23,801 nt of DNA, taken from positions 1 to 23,801 of the forward strand of contig CAKPFO010000023.1 in assembly GCA_934153805.1 (NCBI GenBank), read 5' to 3'. The notes under the pieces were generated by a model. The model had not been told where the DNA came from. It did not search any database and was given only the letters and a program-made list of their open reading frames with translations. A program made the position numbers and the translations under genes. Below are positions 7,689-15,948 of the stretch, one piece after another. The stretch's first letter is position 1, and each line of letters starts with the position of its first letter. Origin of the DNA: an uncultured Clostridia bacterium (GTDB lineage Bacteria > Bacillota > Clostridia > TANB77 > CAG-508).

Positions 7689-7726
7689 ACACGCACAAAC
7701 TCTGTTTTGCTCATTTCTATATAAAG

Positions 7727-7755
7727 ATTATAAATAATAAAAAAGAAAAAATCAA
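7727..7755 (-). promoter_or_regulatory. sigma-A promoter of the toxin-like gene
   Basis: Minus strand: TTGATT (7755-7750), 17-bp spacer, perfect TATAAT (7732-7727). The start of transcription is predicted near 7719, giving a leader of about 60 nt before the ATG. Confidence 0.82.
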
Positions 7756-7842
7756 GTAAAAAGACAATATTAACCAAATAAAATTTCGACAAAAAATGAC
7801 ATGCTGTAAAGAAAAAATATCCAAAAAATCTCCTAATTTGTC

Positions 7843-7872
7843 TTGATAATACATACGGTATTGTGATAGAAT
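7843..7872 (+). promoter_or_regulatory. probable lepA promoter
   Basis: TTGATA (7843-7848), 18-bp spacer, TAGAAT (7867-7872), about 43 bases before the lepA start. Confidence 0.6.
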
Positions 7873-7915
7873 AAAAACGTAAAAATATAGACTAAATGAG
7901 AAATGGAGAAAAAAA

Positions 7916-9724
7916 TTGGAAGACAGAAAAAAGTACATTAGAAACTTTAGCATAATTGCACATATAGACCATGGAAAATCAACATTAGCAGACAGGTTAA
8001 TAGAAATGACAGGAGTTCTTTCTAAAAGAGAAATGGAAGCACAAGTGCTTGATAACATGGATATAGAAAGAGAACGTGGAATAACAATAAAGTCTCAAGC
8101 TGTAAGAATGAGATATAAAGCTAAAGATGGAAATGAATATGAACTTAATTTAATAGACACCCCTGGGCATGTAGACTTCAACTATGAAGTATCAAGAAGT
8201 TTAGCAGCATGTGACGGAGCAATTTTAGTTGTAGATGCAAGCCAAGGAGTAGAAGCACAAACTCTTGCAAATGTATACTTAGCAATAGATAACAATTTGG
8301 AAATATTACCAGTTATAAACAAAGTAGACCTTCCAAATGCAAGACCTGATGAGGTAAAAAAAGAAATAGAAGATATAATAGGAATACCAGCAATGGACGC
8401 ACCTTGTATTTCAGCTAAGTCTGGCTTAAATGTAGATGAGGTTTTAGAAAGAATTGTAACAGATTTACCTGTACCAACAGGTGATGAAAAGGCACCTTTA
8501 AAATGCTTAATATTTGACTCAATTTATAATGACTACAAAGGTGCAATTGCCTATGTAAGAGTAAAAGATGGAACAATAAAAGTAGGAGACGAGATTTTAC
8601 TTATGGCTTCTGGAAAAACATTTGTAGTTACAGAGGTAGGACATTTTGAACCAGGAACATATGAACCTTGTGATAAATTAGAAGCAGGAGAAGTAGGATA
8701 TATTGCCGCAAGCATTAAAAATCTTTCTGATGTTAGAGTTGGAGACACAATAACATTAAAAGAAAGAAAAGCATTAGAGCCATTACCAGGATACAAAAAA
8801 GTAAATCCGATGGTTTATTGCGGACTATATCCAATTGATGGTAGCGATTATGAAAATTTAAAAATAGCACTTGAAAAATTACAATTAAATGATGCTGCAT
8901 TAGAATATGAAGCAGAAACATCAAATGCATTAGGTTTTGGATTTAGATGTGGATTTTTAGGACTTTTACATCTAGAAATTATAGAAGAAAGACTAGATAG
9001 AGAATTTGATTTAAGCTTAATTACAACATCACCATCAGTTATATATAAAGTATACAAAACAGATGGAACTATGATAGAACTATATAATCCATCAGACCTT
9101 CCACCAGCAAACGAAATATCATACATGGAAGAACCATTTGTAACAGCAGAGATTTTAACACCAAAAGAATTTGTTGGAAACATAATGGAAATTTGTCAAA
9201 ATAGACGTGGTATTTATATAGACATGAAATATTTAGATGAAAATAGGGTAACATTAATATATGAATTACCACTTAATGAAATAATATATGACTTTTTTGA
9301 CAACCTAAAATCTAGAACAAAAGGTTATGCATCTTTTGATTATGAGATAAAAGATTACAGACGTTCAGATTTAGTAAAATTAGATATTTGGGTAAATGGA
9401 GAAGGAGTAGATGCACTATCTTTTATAGTTCATAAAGATTCTGCATATGATAGAGGCAAAAAGATGATAGAGAAGCTTAAAACATGTATTCCAAGACAAT
9501 TATTTAGCATACCTCTTCAAGCAGTAATTGGTGGTAAAATAATAGCAAGAGAAACTATTTCAGCAATGAGAAAAGATGTGCTTGCCAAATGTTACGGTGG
9601 AGATATTACAAGAAAGAAAAAATTGCTAGAAAAACAGAAAAAGGGCAAAAAGAAAATGAGACAAATCGGTAATGTAGAAATACCACAAGAAGCATTTTTA
9701 AGTGTATTAAAATTAGATGAATAA
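7916..9724 (+). CDS. lepA: elongation factor 4 (LepA) GTPase
   Basis: Ribosome-associated translational GTPase, proposed to back-translocate or remodel stalled ribosomes and help 30S biogenesis. 602 residues, the normal family length. The G domain shows AHIDHGKS (15-22), RGITIKS (switch I), DTPGH (81-85) and NKVD (135-138), then SAKSG. EF-G-like domains follow (FGFRCGFLGLLH), and the LepA-specific C-terminal domain ends GGDITRKKKLLEKQKKGKKK...EIPQEAFLSVLKLDE. The start is TTG at 7916 with GGAG seven bases upstream; the ATG at 7902 is out of frame. In many Firmicutes lepA heads the hemN-hrcA-grpE-dnaK cluster, but here it is followed by a terminator and an unrelated minus-strand gene. Confidence 0.97.
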   Translation: MEDRKKYIRNFSIIAHIDHGKSTLADRLIEMTGVLSKREMEAQVLDNMDIERERGITIKSQAVRMRYKAKDGNEYELNLIDTPGHVDFNYEVSRSLAACDGAILVVDASQGVEAQTLANVYLAIDNNLEILPVINKVDLPNARPDEVKKEIEDIIGIPAMDAPCISAKSGLNVDEVLERIVTDLPVPTGDEKAPLKCLIFDSIYNDYKGAIAYVRVKDGTIKVGDEILLMASGKTFVVTEVGHFEPGTYEPCDKLEAGEVGYIAASIKNLSDVRVGDTITLKERKALEPLPGYKKVNPMVYCGLYPIDGSDYENLKIALEKLQLNDAALEYEAETSNALGFGFRCGFLGLLHLEIIEERLDREFDLSLITTSPSVIYKVYKTDGTMIELYNPSDLPPANEISYMEEPFVTAEILTPKEFVGNIMEICQNRRGIYIDMKYLDENRVTLIYELPLNEIIYDFFDNLKSRTKGYASFDYEIKDYRRSDLVKLDIWVNGEGVDALSFIVHKDSAYDRGKKMIEKLKTCIPRQLFSIPLQAVIGGKIIARETISAMRKDVLAKCYGGDITRKKKLLEKQKKGKKKMRQIGNVEIPQEAFLSVLKLDE

Positions 9725-9737
9725 GAAAAATAAATAA

Positions 9738-9758
9738 GGCACCCAAATGCTGGGTGCC
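9738..9758. terminator. terminator between lepA and the convergent small gene
   Basis: GGCACCCA (9738-9745) pairs with TGGGTGCC (9751-9758), a perfect 8-bp GC-rich stem. The T-rich tail lies on the minus-strand side (TTATTTATTTTTC), so it mainly serves the 9768 gene but can also end lepA. Confidence 0.75.
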
Positions 9759-9767
9759 AAGGCATAA

Positions 9768-10085
9768 TTAGCGGTTGAGCAAATCATTTAAATGCTTTAT
9801 TTCATCTAAAGTATTTAAATATTGCTGATTATATAAAGCGTAGTTAGCTTGATGCTGCTCAATTTGGTGCAAATACTTAGGAAGAAAAGCACCTAAGTAA
9901 GCCAAAGAATAATAGTCACCAGACTCGGCGTATCTTTGACGAATGGCAATATAATTTGTAATTGAATCTACACTTGATTTTGCAGATTCAGCAGATGACT
10001 TCTGCTTGGCAGCTAATTCTTTTAATTTATAGATTTTTTGTAGCAACCGGTTTTTATGCCACTTTTTCAAAAATGAAGTTATCAT
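9768..10085 (-). CDS. small coiled-coil protein of unknown function
   Basis: 105 residues; I do not recognise the family. No signal peptide or membrane segment. The N-terminus is strongly basic (MITSFLKKWHKNRLLQKIYKLKE). It is followed by an Ala/Ser/Lys-rich helical stretch and a Tyr/Gln-rich part (about residues 55-90), mostly predicted helix with coiled-coil character. The start at 10085 is chosen because AGGAGG lies about eight bases upstream; the frame extends further, but the promoter lies inside that extension. It has its own promoter and terminator and so is a monocistronic unit between lepA and rlmB. Codon use includes more G/C-ending codons than its neighbours, which could mean a more recent arrival. 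Confidence 0.72.
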   Translation of the reverse strand: MITSFLKKWHKNRLLQKIYKLKELAAKQKSSAESAKSSVDSITNYIAIRQRYAESGDYYSLAYLGAFLPKYLHQIEQHQANYALYNQQYLNTLDEIKHLNDLLNR

Positions 10086-10140
10086 AAAGTATACCTCCTG
10101 TTGAAAAAATATTTTTGAAAATTTAAATGTAACTGGTAAG

Positions 10141-10169
10141 AGTATATAATAAAAATTACAGAAAGTCAA
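10141..10169 (-). promoter_or_regulatory. sigma-A promoter of the coiled-coil gene
   Basis: Minus strand: TTGACT (10169-10164), 17-bp spacer, TATACT (10146-10141), about 55 bases before the start codon. Confidence 0.75.
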
Positions 10170-10292
10170 CAATTATGTAAATAATACAATAATGAAATAA
10201 ATTGATTATACTAAATTTTATATAAAGATTATGAAATTTAAGAAAGGAGAAATTCGTATAACAAATATATTTACACTATACGAGGAAATTAT

Positions 10293-11096
10293 ATGAAAGA
10301 AAATAAGTCAAAAAGGCCAAATATGGACCGATTAAAACAAGAAAAAGAGCTAACAGCTCAATATGATGACCAGATAGAAGGAAGAAACTCAGTTATTGAG
10401 CTACTAGAATCTGGAAGAGATGTAAATAAAATATTTATACAATCTGGCGAAAGACATGGTTCAATAAATAAAATTATAGCAATGGCAAAAGAAAGAAAAA
10501 TATTAATAGCAGAAATGAGCAAAGAAAAAATGCAGCAAATGTCACAAACAGAAAATTATCAAGGAGTAATTGCTATTGTACCACCATTTGACTATGTAGA
10601 TGTAGAAGACATTTTATTAGAAGCAAAGTCTAGACAAGAAGAACCATTTGTAGTATTATTAGATGGAATAGAAGACCCACACAATTTAGGTTCAATAATA
10701 AGAACTGCGGAAACTGCTGGAGTACATGGAATTATTATACCAAAAAGAAGAGCAGCAAGTGTAAATTCAACTGTAAATAAAGTATCAGCAGGTGCAGTAG
10801 AACACATGAAAATAGCTAGAGTTAATAATATGGTAGATACAATAAAATATTTAAAAGAGCAAGGCTTATGGATTTGCGGAACAGATATGGATACAAAAAC
10901 ATATTATTATGACCAAGATTTAACAGGACCAATAGGAATAGTTATTGGCAGTGAAGGTTTTGGAATGAGCAGATTAGTAAAAGAAAATTGTGATTTTCTA
11001 GTAAAAATCCCAATGAAGGGTAAAATAACATCATTAAATGCTTCAGTTTCGGCAGGAATTGTAATGTATGAAGCAGTAAAACAAAGAAGAATTTAA
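10293..11096 (+). CDS. rlmB: TrmH/SpoU-family rRNA 2'-O-methyltransferase, RlmB type
   Basis: AdoMet-dependent ribose methyltransferase; RlmB modifies G2251 of 23S rRNA in the peptidyl-transferase P loop. 267 residues. The N-terminal substrate-binding domain (about 25-100; IEGRNSVIELLESGR...FIQSG) precedes a knotted SPOUT domain with its three motifs: DPHNLGSIIRTAE (128-140; N131, R137, E140), IGSEGFGMS (218-226) and IPMKGKITSLNASVSAGI (239-256). CGAGG lies about eight bases before the ATG. The leader carries a TCGTATA/TATACGA hairpin (about 10255-10282) behind an unused AAAGGAG, so translation could be modulated. A membrane protein gene follows after 22 bases, probably co-transcribed. RlmB versus another SpoU member rests on the N-terminal domain and overall match. 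Confidence 0.92.
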   Translation: MKENKSKRPNMDRLKQEKELTAQYDDQIEGRNSVIELLESGRDVNKIFIQSGERHGSINKIIAMAKERKILIAEMSKEKMQQMSQTENYQGVIAIVPPFDYVDVEDILLEAKSRQEEPFVVLLDGIEDPHNLGSIIRTAETAGVHGIIIPKRRAASVNSTVNKVSAGAVEHMKIARVNNMVDTIKYLKEQGLWICGTDMDTKTYYYDQDLTGPIGIVIGSEGFGMSRLVKENCDFLVKIPMKGKITSLNASVSAGIVMYEAVKQRRI

Positions 11097-11118
11097 AAAA
11101 GAGAAAGGGAGAAAAATT

Positions 11119-12534
11119 ATGTATTACGGAAGAAAAAAAGGAATTATAATAGCAATAGTAGTTGTGGCAGTAATTTTAGTATTAGGAGTTGCAGGAACAT
11201 GTGTGTATATGTTCACAGATTTATTTAAATCTAATCAAGATTTATTTTGGAAATATATGGGTAAGGTAGTAGAAAATACACAAACTCCAGAAAACACACA
11301 ATTAAGTGAAATAGCAAAACTTCAAGAACAAAGTCCATATGTAGTAAATGGAGAATTAACAGCAAACTATGATGGAAAGAACACAAAGATAAGTGGAGCT
11401 TTAGAAAAAGCTAAAATCACAGTAGATAGTGAAGTTGACAAAGCAAATGACTATGCATATGTAAATTTAAAAATGGATTATGCAGATAACTCATTATTTG
11501 ATATTAAATATGTACAAGACGATGATGTATATGCATTAAAATCAGATGAAATAGTATCAGCATATATAGGAGTAAGAAACAAAAACTTAAAAGTGCTAGC
11601 TCAAAAGTTATTAGGAAGCGGAGTAGACACAAGTGCTATCCCAGATAGTATAGAAGCTGTAAGCTATGCAGATTTACTAAGCTTAAGTGAAGAAGAAAAA
11701 ACAAATATATTAAATACGTATGCTACTGTAATAAAAGACAGCATAAACCAAAATAACTATAGCAAACAAACAGAAGCGGTTATAGAAAAAGATGGAGTAC
11801 AATATAAAACAACATCATACAGAGTAGACTTAAGCCAAGCTGAGGTTTCAAGCATTATTGTAAAAGTTCTAGAAACATTAAAAACAGATAATATGACACT
11901 AAATATTATTTCTACAAAAATGCAAGAAATGGGAATAGCAGAAGATGAAGCTTCTATAACTAATATAACAGACCAAATAGATAGTTTAATAGATGATGTA
12001 ACAGAAACAGAATTTACAGATACAGCATTTGTAGTATATGCATATAAAGGACAAGCAATTGCTACAGAAGTAATTTTAAGAAATACAGCAAAAATAACAT
12101 TATATACAACAAATTTAAATAATCAACAAAAAGTAACAGCAAAAGTAGAAAACCTAAGTGATACAGATGATTATAAAGTAATTACAGTAGATATGAGTGC
12201 TCAAAATACATCAACAACATCAACAATTACAGTAAAAGTAAATTGTGATGGACAAGAAGGTTACTTAAATATACAAAATACAGGTTCTGCAACACAAAGA
12301 AGCTTAAATACAGATGTAGAATTAAGTGCTACAATAAATGATGAAACAGTAACATTAAATTATAGCCAAACTATGGAGTTTGTACCTTCATTAGAAAATG
12401 TAGAACAATTAGATAATACAAATTGTGCAATATTAAATGACTATCCAACAGATGATTTAAACAATTTAATACAAGCATTAATGCAACAAATTATAGTTGT
12501 ATATGCAAATAAAGCACAAACATTAGGAATGTAA
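11119..12534 (+). CDS. membrane-anchored extracytoplasmic protein, unknown function
   Basis: 471 residues. A short basic N-terminus (MYYGRKKG) is followed by one hydrophobic helix (about residues 8-32), then an acidic, Thr/Asn/Ser-rich domain of about 430 residues that should lie outside the cell. The helix lacks a good cleavage site, so it is probably a signal anchor. The outer part alternates short beta-like strands and helices, with pairs such as VNGELTANYDGKNTKISGAL and VELSATINDETVTLNYSQT that look alike and may reflect an internal duplication. I do not recognise a catalytic motif. GAAAGGGAG precedes the ATG. It follows rlmB by 22 bases and precedes the lectin-like pseudogene, so it may belong to the same surface programme, but this is only position. 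Confidence 0.75.
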   Translation: MYYGRKKGIIIAIVVVAVILVLGVAGTCVYMFTDLFKSNQDLFWKYMGKVVENTQTPENTQLSEIAKLQEQSPYVVNGELTANYDGKNTKISGALEKAKITVDSEVDKANDYAYVNLKMDYADNSLFDIKYVQDDDVYALKSDEIVSAYIGVRNKNLKVLAQKLLGSGVDTSAIPDSIEAVSYADLLSLSEEEKTNILNTYATVIKDSINQNNYSKQTEAVIEKDGVQYKTTSYRVDLSQAEVSSIIVKVLETLKTDNMTLNIISTKMQEMGIAEDEASITNITDQIDSLIDDVTETEFTDTAFVVYAYKGQAIATEVILRNTAKITLYTTNLNNQQKVTAKVENLSDTDDYKVITVDMSAQNTSTTSTITVKVNCDGQEGYLNIQNTGSATQRSLNTDVELSATINDETVTLNYSQTMEFVPSLENVEQLDNTNCAILNDYPTDDLNNLIQALMQQIIVVYANKAQTLGM

Positions 12535-12544
12535 AAATTAGATA

Positions 12545-12599
12545 TTAGAGGTTAGAAATTGGAATTTACAAAAGGAGATATCCAATTTTCAACCTCTAA
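12545..12599 (+). other. 17-bp hairpin with a Shine-Dalgarno-like loop
   Basis: TTAGAGGTT (12545-12553) and AAATTGGA (12556-12563) pair with TCCAATTT (12581-12588) and AACCTCTAA (12591-12599), with one 2x2 internal loop. The 17-nt loop contains AAAGGAG. No T-run follows. It separates the 11119 gene from the next one and may be a weak terminator or an RNA processing/stability element. Confidence 0.6.
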
Positions 12600-12621
12600 C
12601 TTACAAATAAGGAGGATTCAA

Positions 12622-13312
12622 ATGAAAAGATTAAGGAGTTTTTTAATAGTAGTGGCAATATTATTATTTGGTATTCTATGTATGCCAAATAGTGCATATG
12701 CAACACTTCAATCTAATCCGTCAACACAGTATGTAACAAAAAAAACACCAGTTACTTGGTTATCAGAAATAAGAAAAATGGAAACAACTGGTGGGGCAAT
12801 GGGACTAACAGAACAGCTAAATTCAGATTTAACACCAAAAACAGATTCAAATAATATAGATGTTCATATGATGAAAAATACAGAATATGGTGCAATAGCA
12901 ATACTTTCAGCTTCAGGTTATGGAAATCCAACAACAATAATGTCTAGCACTATTAAGACAACAACAGGGAATAAGACAGGAGTGTATTATAATGTTGAAA
13001 ATGCATTCCAAAACAAATATACAGAAACTGTAGCAGGAGGAATGATGCAAAGCGATATACAAAATTTTAATGTAAAATATATAAACATATATACTTCTGA
13101 TAGTGACCAAAAAGTAGGAGATGCGCTTAATATAAAAACATGGCACGGTTCACAAAGTGACGGTCGTGTTTTACGGAACAGGAAGTTCGGGTGGGCAAGA
13201 CCCTTCATATGCAAGAAATTATTCATATGGTATATTCGCAGTATCACATGTAAGTTGGTATTATTATAGCTATTATTCCCGTGGTGTAGCTGTATGTGGC
13301 GAAGGATTATAA
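12622..13312 (+). pseudogene. second lectin/FGE-like secreted protein, frameshifted
   Basis: Starts at ATG 12622 with AAGGAGG eight bases upstream (an in-frame ATG at 12559 lies within the preceding hairpin). A signal peptide (about 1-28, ending NSAYA-T) is followed by TWLSEIRKMETTGGAMGL, NIDVHMMKNTEYGAIAILSA, TTGNKTGV, VGDAL and WHGSQSD. All are shared in order with the 267-971 protein. After WHGSQSDG the frame breaks: the original frame runs on to a stop at 13269 with an unrelated basic sequence. The next frame, from 13166, reads VFYGTGSSGGQDPSYARNYS and ends YYSRGVAVCGEGL with TAA at 13310-13312, matching the paralogue's tail. One extra base or two missing bases near 13161-13166 explain this. 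There is no homopolymer at the site. It could be a real null allele or an assembly error. Confidence 0.8.
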
Positions 13313-13344
13313 AATCAATGTATATCTAAGAGAGGACTAGAAAA

Positions 13345-15534
13345 ATGAAGAAAATTGTAGAGCTATTAAAAAATAAAAAAATAGTTTTCATAGCACTAGC
13401 AATAATTGTTATTGCTAGTTTCTCTTGCATTTTTACTGTACAAATAGTTCGAAATATAGAAAGAAAAAAGATGGAACAACAGCCTTTGCTAACATATGAA
13501 GCAATAAGAAGCGAAGATGAAGACGAAGACCAGCAAGAATATAACATAATAATTAAAATAACTAGTGCAGACGGTCTAGAAAAAATAACATACAAAAAGA
13601 AAAATAGTGAAGATGAAATGACATTAAATTGCAAAGGAAAAAATGTAGTAGGAATAGATTACACAGTAACAGTAGGAGAAAACTATGATTTTAAAATAAA
13701 ACAAGTTGGAAAAGACGAAGTGACAGAAACTATATGCTATGAGGTGCCTTCTATAGAAGGTAACTATGCACTTGTAAATGGAGTATATTCTAATACACCA
13801 GATTTAACTGGATATGACCAAAGATACACAAGATATTTGACTGCAAATGGAGATAATTTAGATGTTGGAAATTGGATAAGTGCAGAAGTACCAACAGACT
13901 GGTATAGTTATAAAGAAAGCAAATGGGCAAATATATATGTAGAAAATAATGGAGAAGATGTGTATTACACTTGGATACCACGATATGCTTATAAAGTAGA
14001 TACAACTGCTAGTACAGCAGGTAACGAAAGAACAGATGTAAAATTTGTAGATATGAACAATAATTATAAAGATGAAAGTGGAAACGAAATTACATGGCAA
14101 GAATTAAAAGCACAAGGTTACCAAATACCAGCAGCTTTTAGATGGAATGGAACAAAAATACCTGGGTATTGGGCAATGAAATATACAGCAGGAGATATAA
14201 TATCACCATCTATAATTTACTATAGTATGGTTGCATATAGAGGAAAAATTTCAGTAAGCGGAATAACACTAAATACAAACATAACAAAAACAAATCCAAT
14301 AACAAAATATACTTTTTCAATAAATGGAGAAATAATGCAAACTATAGAAGATGCGACAGAAGTAGCAAATATAGCAAGTAAGACTATAGAATTTACAAAT
14401 GTAAAAGAAGGCGAAAACGTTATAAATGTTACAGGTTTAAATGCAGCAGGAGAAATTGTAGGAAGCATGACAAAAGTATATGAACCTGCAAAAGTAAATG
14501 AACCAGATTTAAGTGGATTTGACAAAAATACAACATTCTATGTAACATATGATGAAAATCAAGATGAAACATCAACTATACCAATAAGTAATGACGCACC
14601 AGAAGATTGGTATGAATATGGTGAAGCAAGATGGGCTAATATAGTAGTAAGAAATAATGGATTAGAAACATATTACACATGGATTCCAAGATATGAATTT
14701 ATTGCAGATTCAGTTAACCAAAGAACTACAGTACATTTCATAGAAGGAACAAGAAATACACCAACAGATACTTACCAAATACCAGAAGCATTTACATTTA
14801 ATGGGGTAGAACTAACAGGATACTGGGCAATGAAATACACTGCAGGAGATGAATCAGCACCATTATTTAGTACAGAGCTTACAAGTACAAGCAGTAGCAT
14901 AAAGACAAAAGGAATAACTGGTACAAAAGTAGCCGATGGACAAAAATATAGATATTATATAAATGGAGAATATAAATACGAAACTACGGATAAAAACGAA
15001 AACTATGAGTATACAGGACTAAACAGTGGAGAACTATATACAATTTTAGTAGAAATAAGAAATAGCACAACAAATGCGTATATAGGAACAGTAGTAAAAC
15101 AAATAAAAACAGGAGAACCAAACAAACCAGAACTACTTGGATTTAATACAAATAACACTTACTATGTAACATATGATGATGCAGGAAATGAAATAATTGG
15201 AGATAAAGTAACTAGTGATGGAGCAAATGCACCTTCTAATTGGTATGACTACAGTGTAAGCAAATGGGCAAATATAGTCGTAACAGATGGAACAGTTACA
15301 GATGGAGCAATAACAGGTGCAACAGTAACTACCTACTACACATGGATACCAAGATATGAATATAGAATTATTTCAAGTGAGCAAGCTAAGAAAGAAACGG
15401 GAAGAACAGAGGTAAGGTTTATATCTGGAATGTCTACAGATGTAGATACTGGATGGCAAATTCCGGAAGCATTTACATTTAACGAAAAGGAATTGACTGG
15501 ATACTGGGCTATGAAGTACACTGCTGGTGGCTAA
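13345..15534 (+). CDS. membrane-anchored surface protein with three WANI/YYTWIPRY repeats
   Basis: 729 residues. Residues 12-34 are a transmembrane signal anchor after a basic start; the rest should be outside. An acidic linker (56-64, SEDEDEDQQ) and a beta domain (65-135) are followed by three homologous repeats at about 152-284, 387-502 and 595-729. Each runs PDLxGFD, DWYxY, (K/R)WANI, YYTWIPRYxY, a V-F strand, YQIPEAFTFN and GYWAMKYTAG. Ig/Fn3-like beta segments lie between them (about 300-380 and 510-588). The protein stops directly after the third GYWAMKYTAGG. The partial protein at 1-126 ends in the same module. AGAGGA precedes the ATG; the gene follows the lectin-like pseudogene by 32 bases and may share its transcript. 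The domain is frequent in uncultured gut Firmicutes, with no function known to me. Confidence 0.82.
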   Translation: MKKIVELLKNKKIVFIALAIIVIASFSCIFTVQIVRNIERKKMEQQPLLTYEAIRSEDEDEDQQEYNIIIKITSADGLEKITYKKKNSEDEMTLNCKGKNVVGIDYTVTVGENYDFKIKQVGKDEVTETICYEVPSIEGNYALVNGVYSNTPDLTGYDQRYTRYLTANGDNLDVGNWISAEVPTDWYSYKESKWANIYVENNGEDVYYTWIPRYAYKVDTTASTAGNERTDVKFVDMNNNYKDESGNEITWQELKAQGYQIPAAFRWNGTKIPGYWAMKYTAGDIISPSIIYYSMVAYRGKISVSGITLNTNITKTNPITKYTFSINGEIMQTIEDATEVANIASKTIEFTNVKEGENVINVTGLNAAGEIVGSMTKVYEPAKVNEPDLSGFDKNTTFYVTYDENQDETSTIPISNDAPEDWYEYGEARWANIVVRNNGLETYYTWIPRYEFIADSVNQRTTVHFIEGTRNTPTDTYQIPEAFTFNGVELTGYWAMKYTAGDESAPLFSTELTSTSSSIKTKGITGTKVADGQKYRYYINGEYKYETTDKNENYEYTGLNSGELYTILVEIRNSTTNAYIGTVVKQIKTGEPNKPELLGFNTNNTYYVTYDDAGNEIIGDKVTSDGANAPSNWYDYSVSKWANIVVTDGTVTDGAITGATVTTYYTWIPRYEYRIISSEQAKKETGRTEVRFISGMSTDVDTGWQIPEAFTFNEKELTGYWAMKYTAGG

Positions 15535-15561
15535 ATTTGAAAAATAAAATGAAAAAATCTC

Positions 15562-15590
15562 TTGACTAACATAAAATAAGAGACTATAAT
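15562..15590 (+). promoter_or_regulatory. sigma-A promoter of the thrS leader
   Basis: TTGACT (15562-15567), 17-bp spacer, perfect TATAAT (15585-15590), about 28 bases after the preceding stop codon. Transcription should begin near 15597 and read through the T-box. Confidence 0.85.
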
Positions 15591-15596
15591 AACAGT

Positions 15597-15875
15597 ATAG
15601 TTAAAAACAAAAATGAGACAAAGTAAAATAAAGGTTGCTTATAAGAGAGCATTTGTTATAAGCTGAAAGCAGATGCAAGTAAACATATTTGAAAAACTAC
15701 CTCATTGTTTCTAAGGAACTTTCAATACAAAATTATATAAAAATAACTTTTGTAGAAGAACGAAAACTTAGACGTGCAAGCCTTACGTTATAAAGGAAAA
15801 GAAAGTTAAAAAATAGGGTGGAACCGTGTATAAGCACCCCTAGGTATTAAATTTTAATATCTAGGAGTGCTTTTT
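15597..15875 (+). promoter_or_regulatory. T-box riboswitch controlling thrS
   Basis: tRNA-sensing leader of about 280 nt. The T-box core AGGGTGGAACCGTG is at 15815-15828. It can form the antiterminator or yield to a 17-bp terminator, in which AGCACCCCTAGGTATTA pairs with TAATATCTAGGAGTGCT (15833-15871) followed by TTTTT. In Stem I, AATGAG near 15614 can pair with CTCATT near 15701, and AGTA lies on the 5' side of the specifier loop. Just before CTCATT, GAAAAACTAC holds ACT (15696-15698), a threonine codon, as the likely specifier. Uncharged tRNA-Thr should bind, favour the antiterminator and raise thrS expression. The T-box is clear; the exact specifier position is my reading. Confidence 0.93.
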
Positions 15876-15948
15876 GTATGGAAGTAGAATGCTAAAAAGG
15901 AAAAATAAAATTCTAATTTCCGACACCTAAAATAGAGGAGGAATAAAA

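Larger units (their letters stand above)
7441..7717. repeat. inverted 33-nt repeat forming the 5' leaders of both RNAs
   Basis: Plus-strand 7441-7473 and minus-strand 7717-7685 are both 33 nt long. They share GAAATGAGC at the 5' end and GCGTGTCGCT at the 3' end, with a related ACAGA centre. Each copy begins seven to nine bases after a TATAAT box, so both convergent transcripts start with the same leader. Confidence 0.8.

Noticed and set aside
7661..7792. Longer 94-residue version of the hydrophobic minus-strand protein
   Set aside because: Its start lies upstream of the promoter for this transcript, while a strong ribosome binding site precedes the ATG at 7660.
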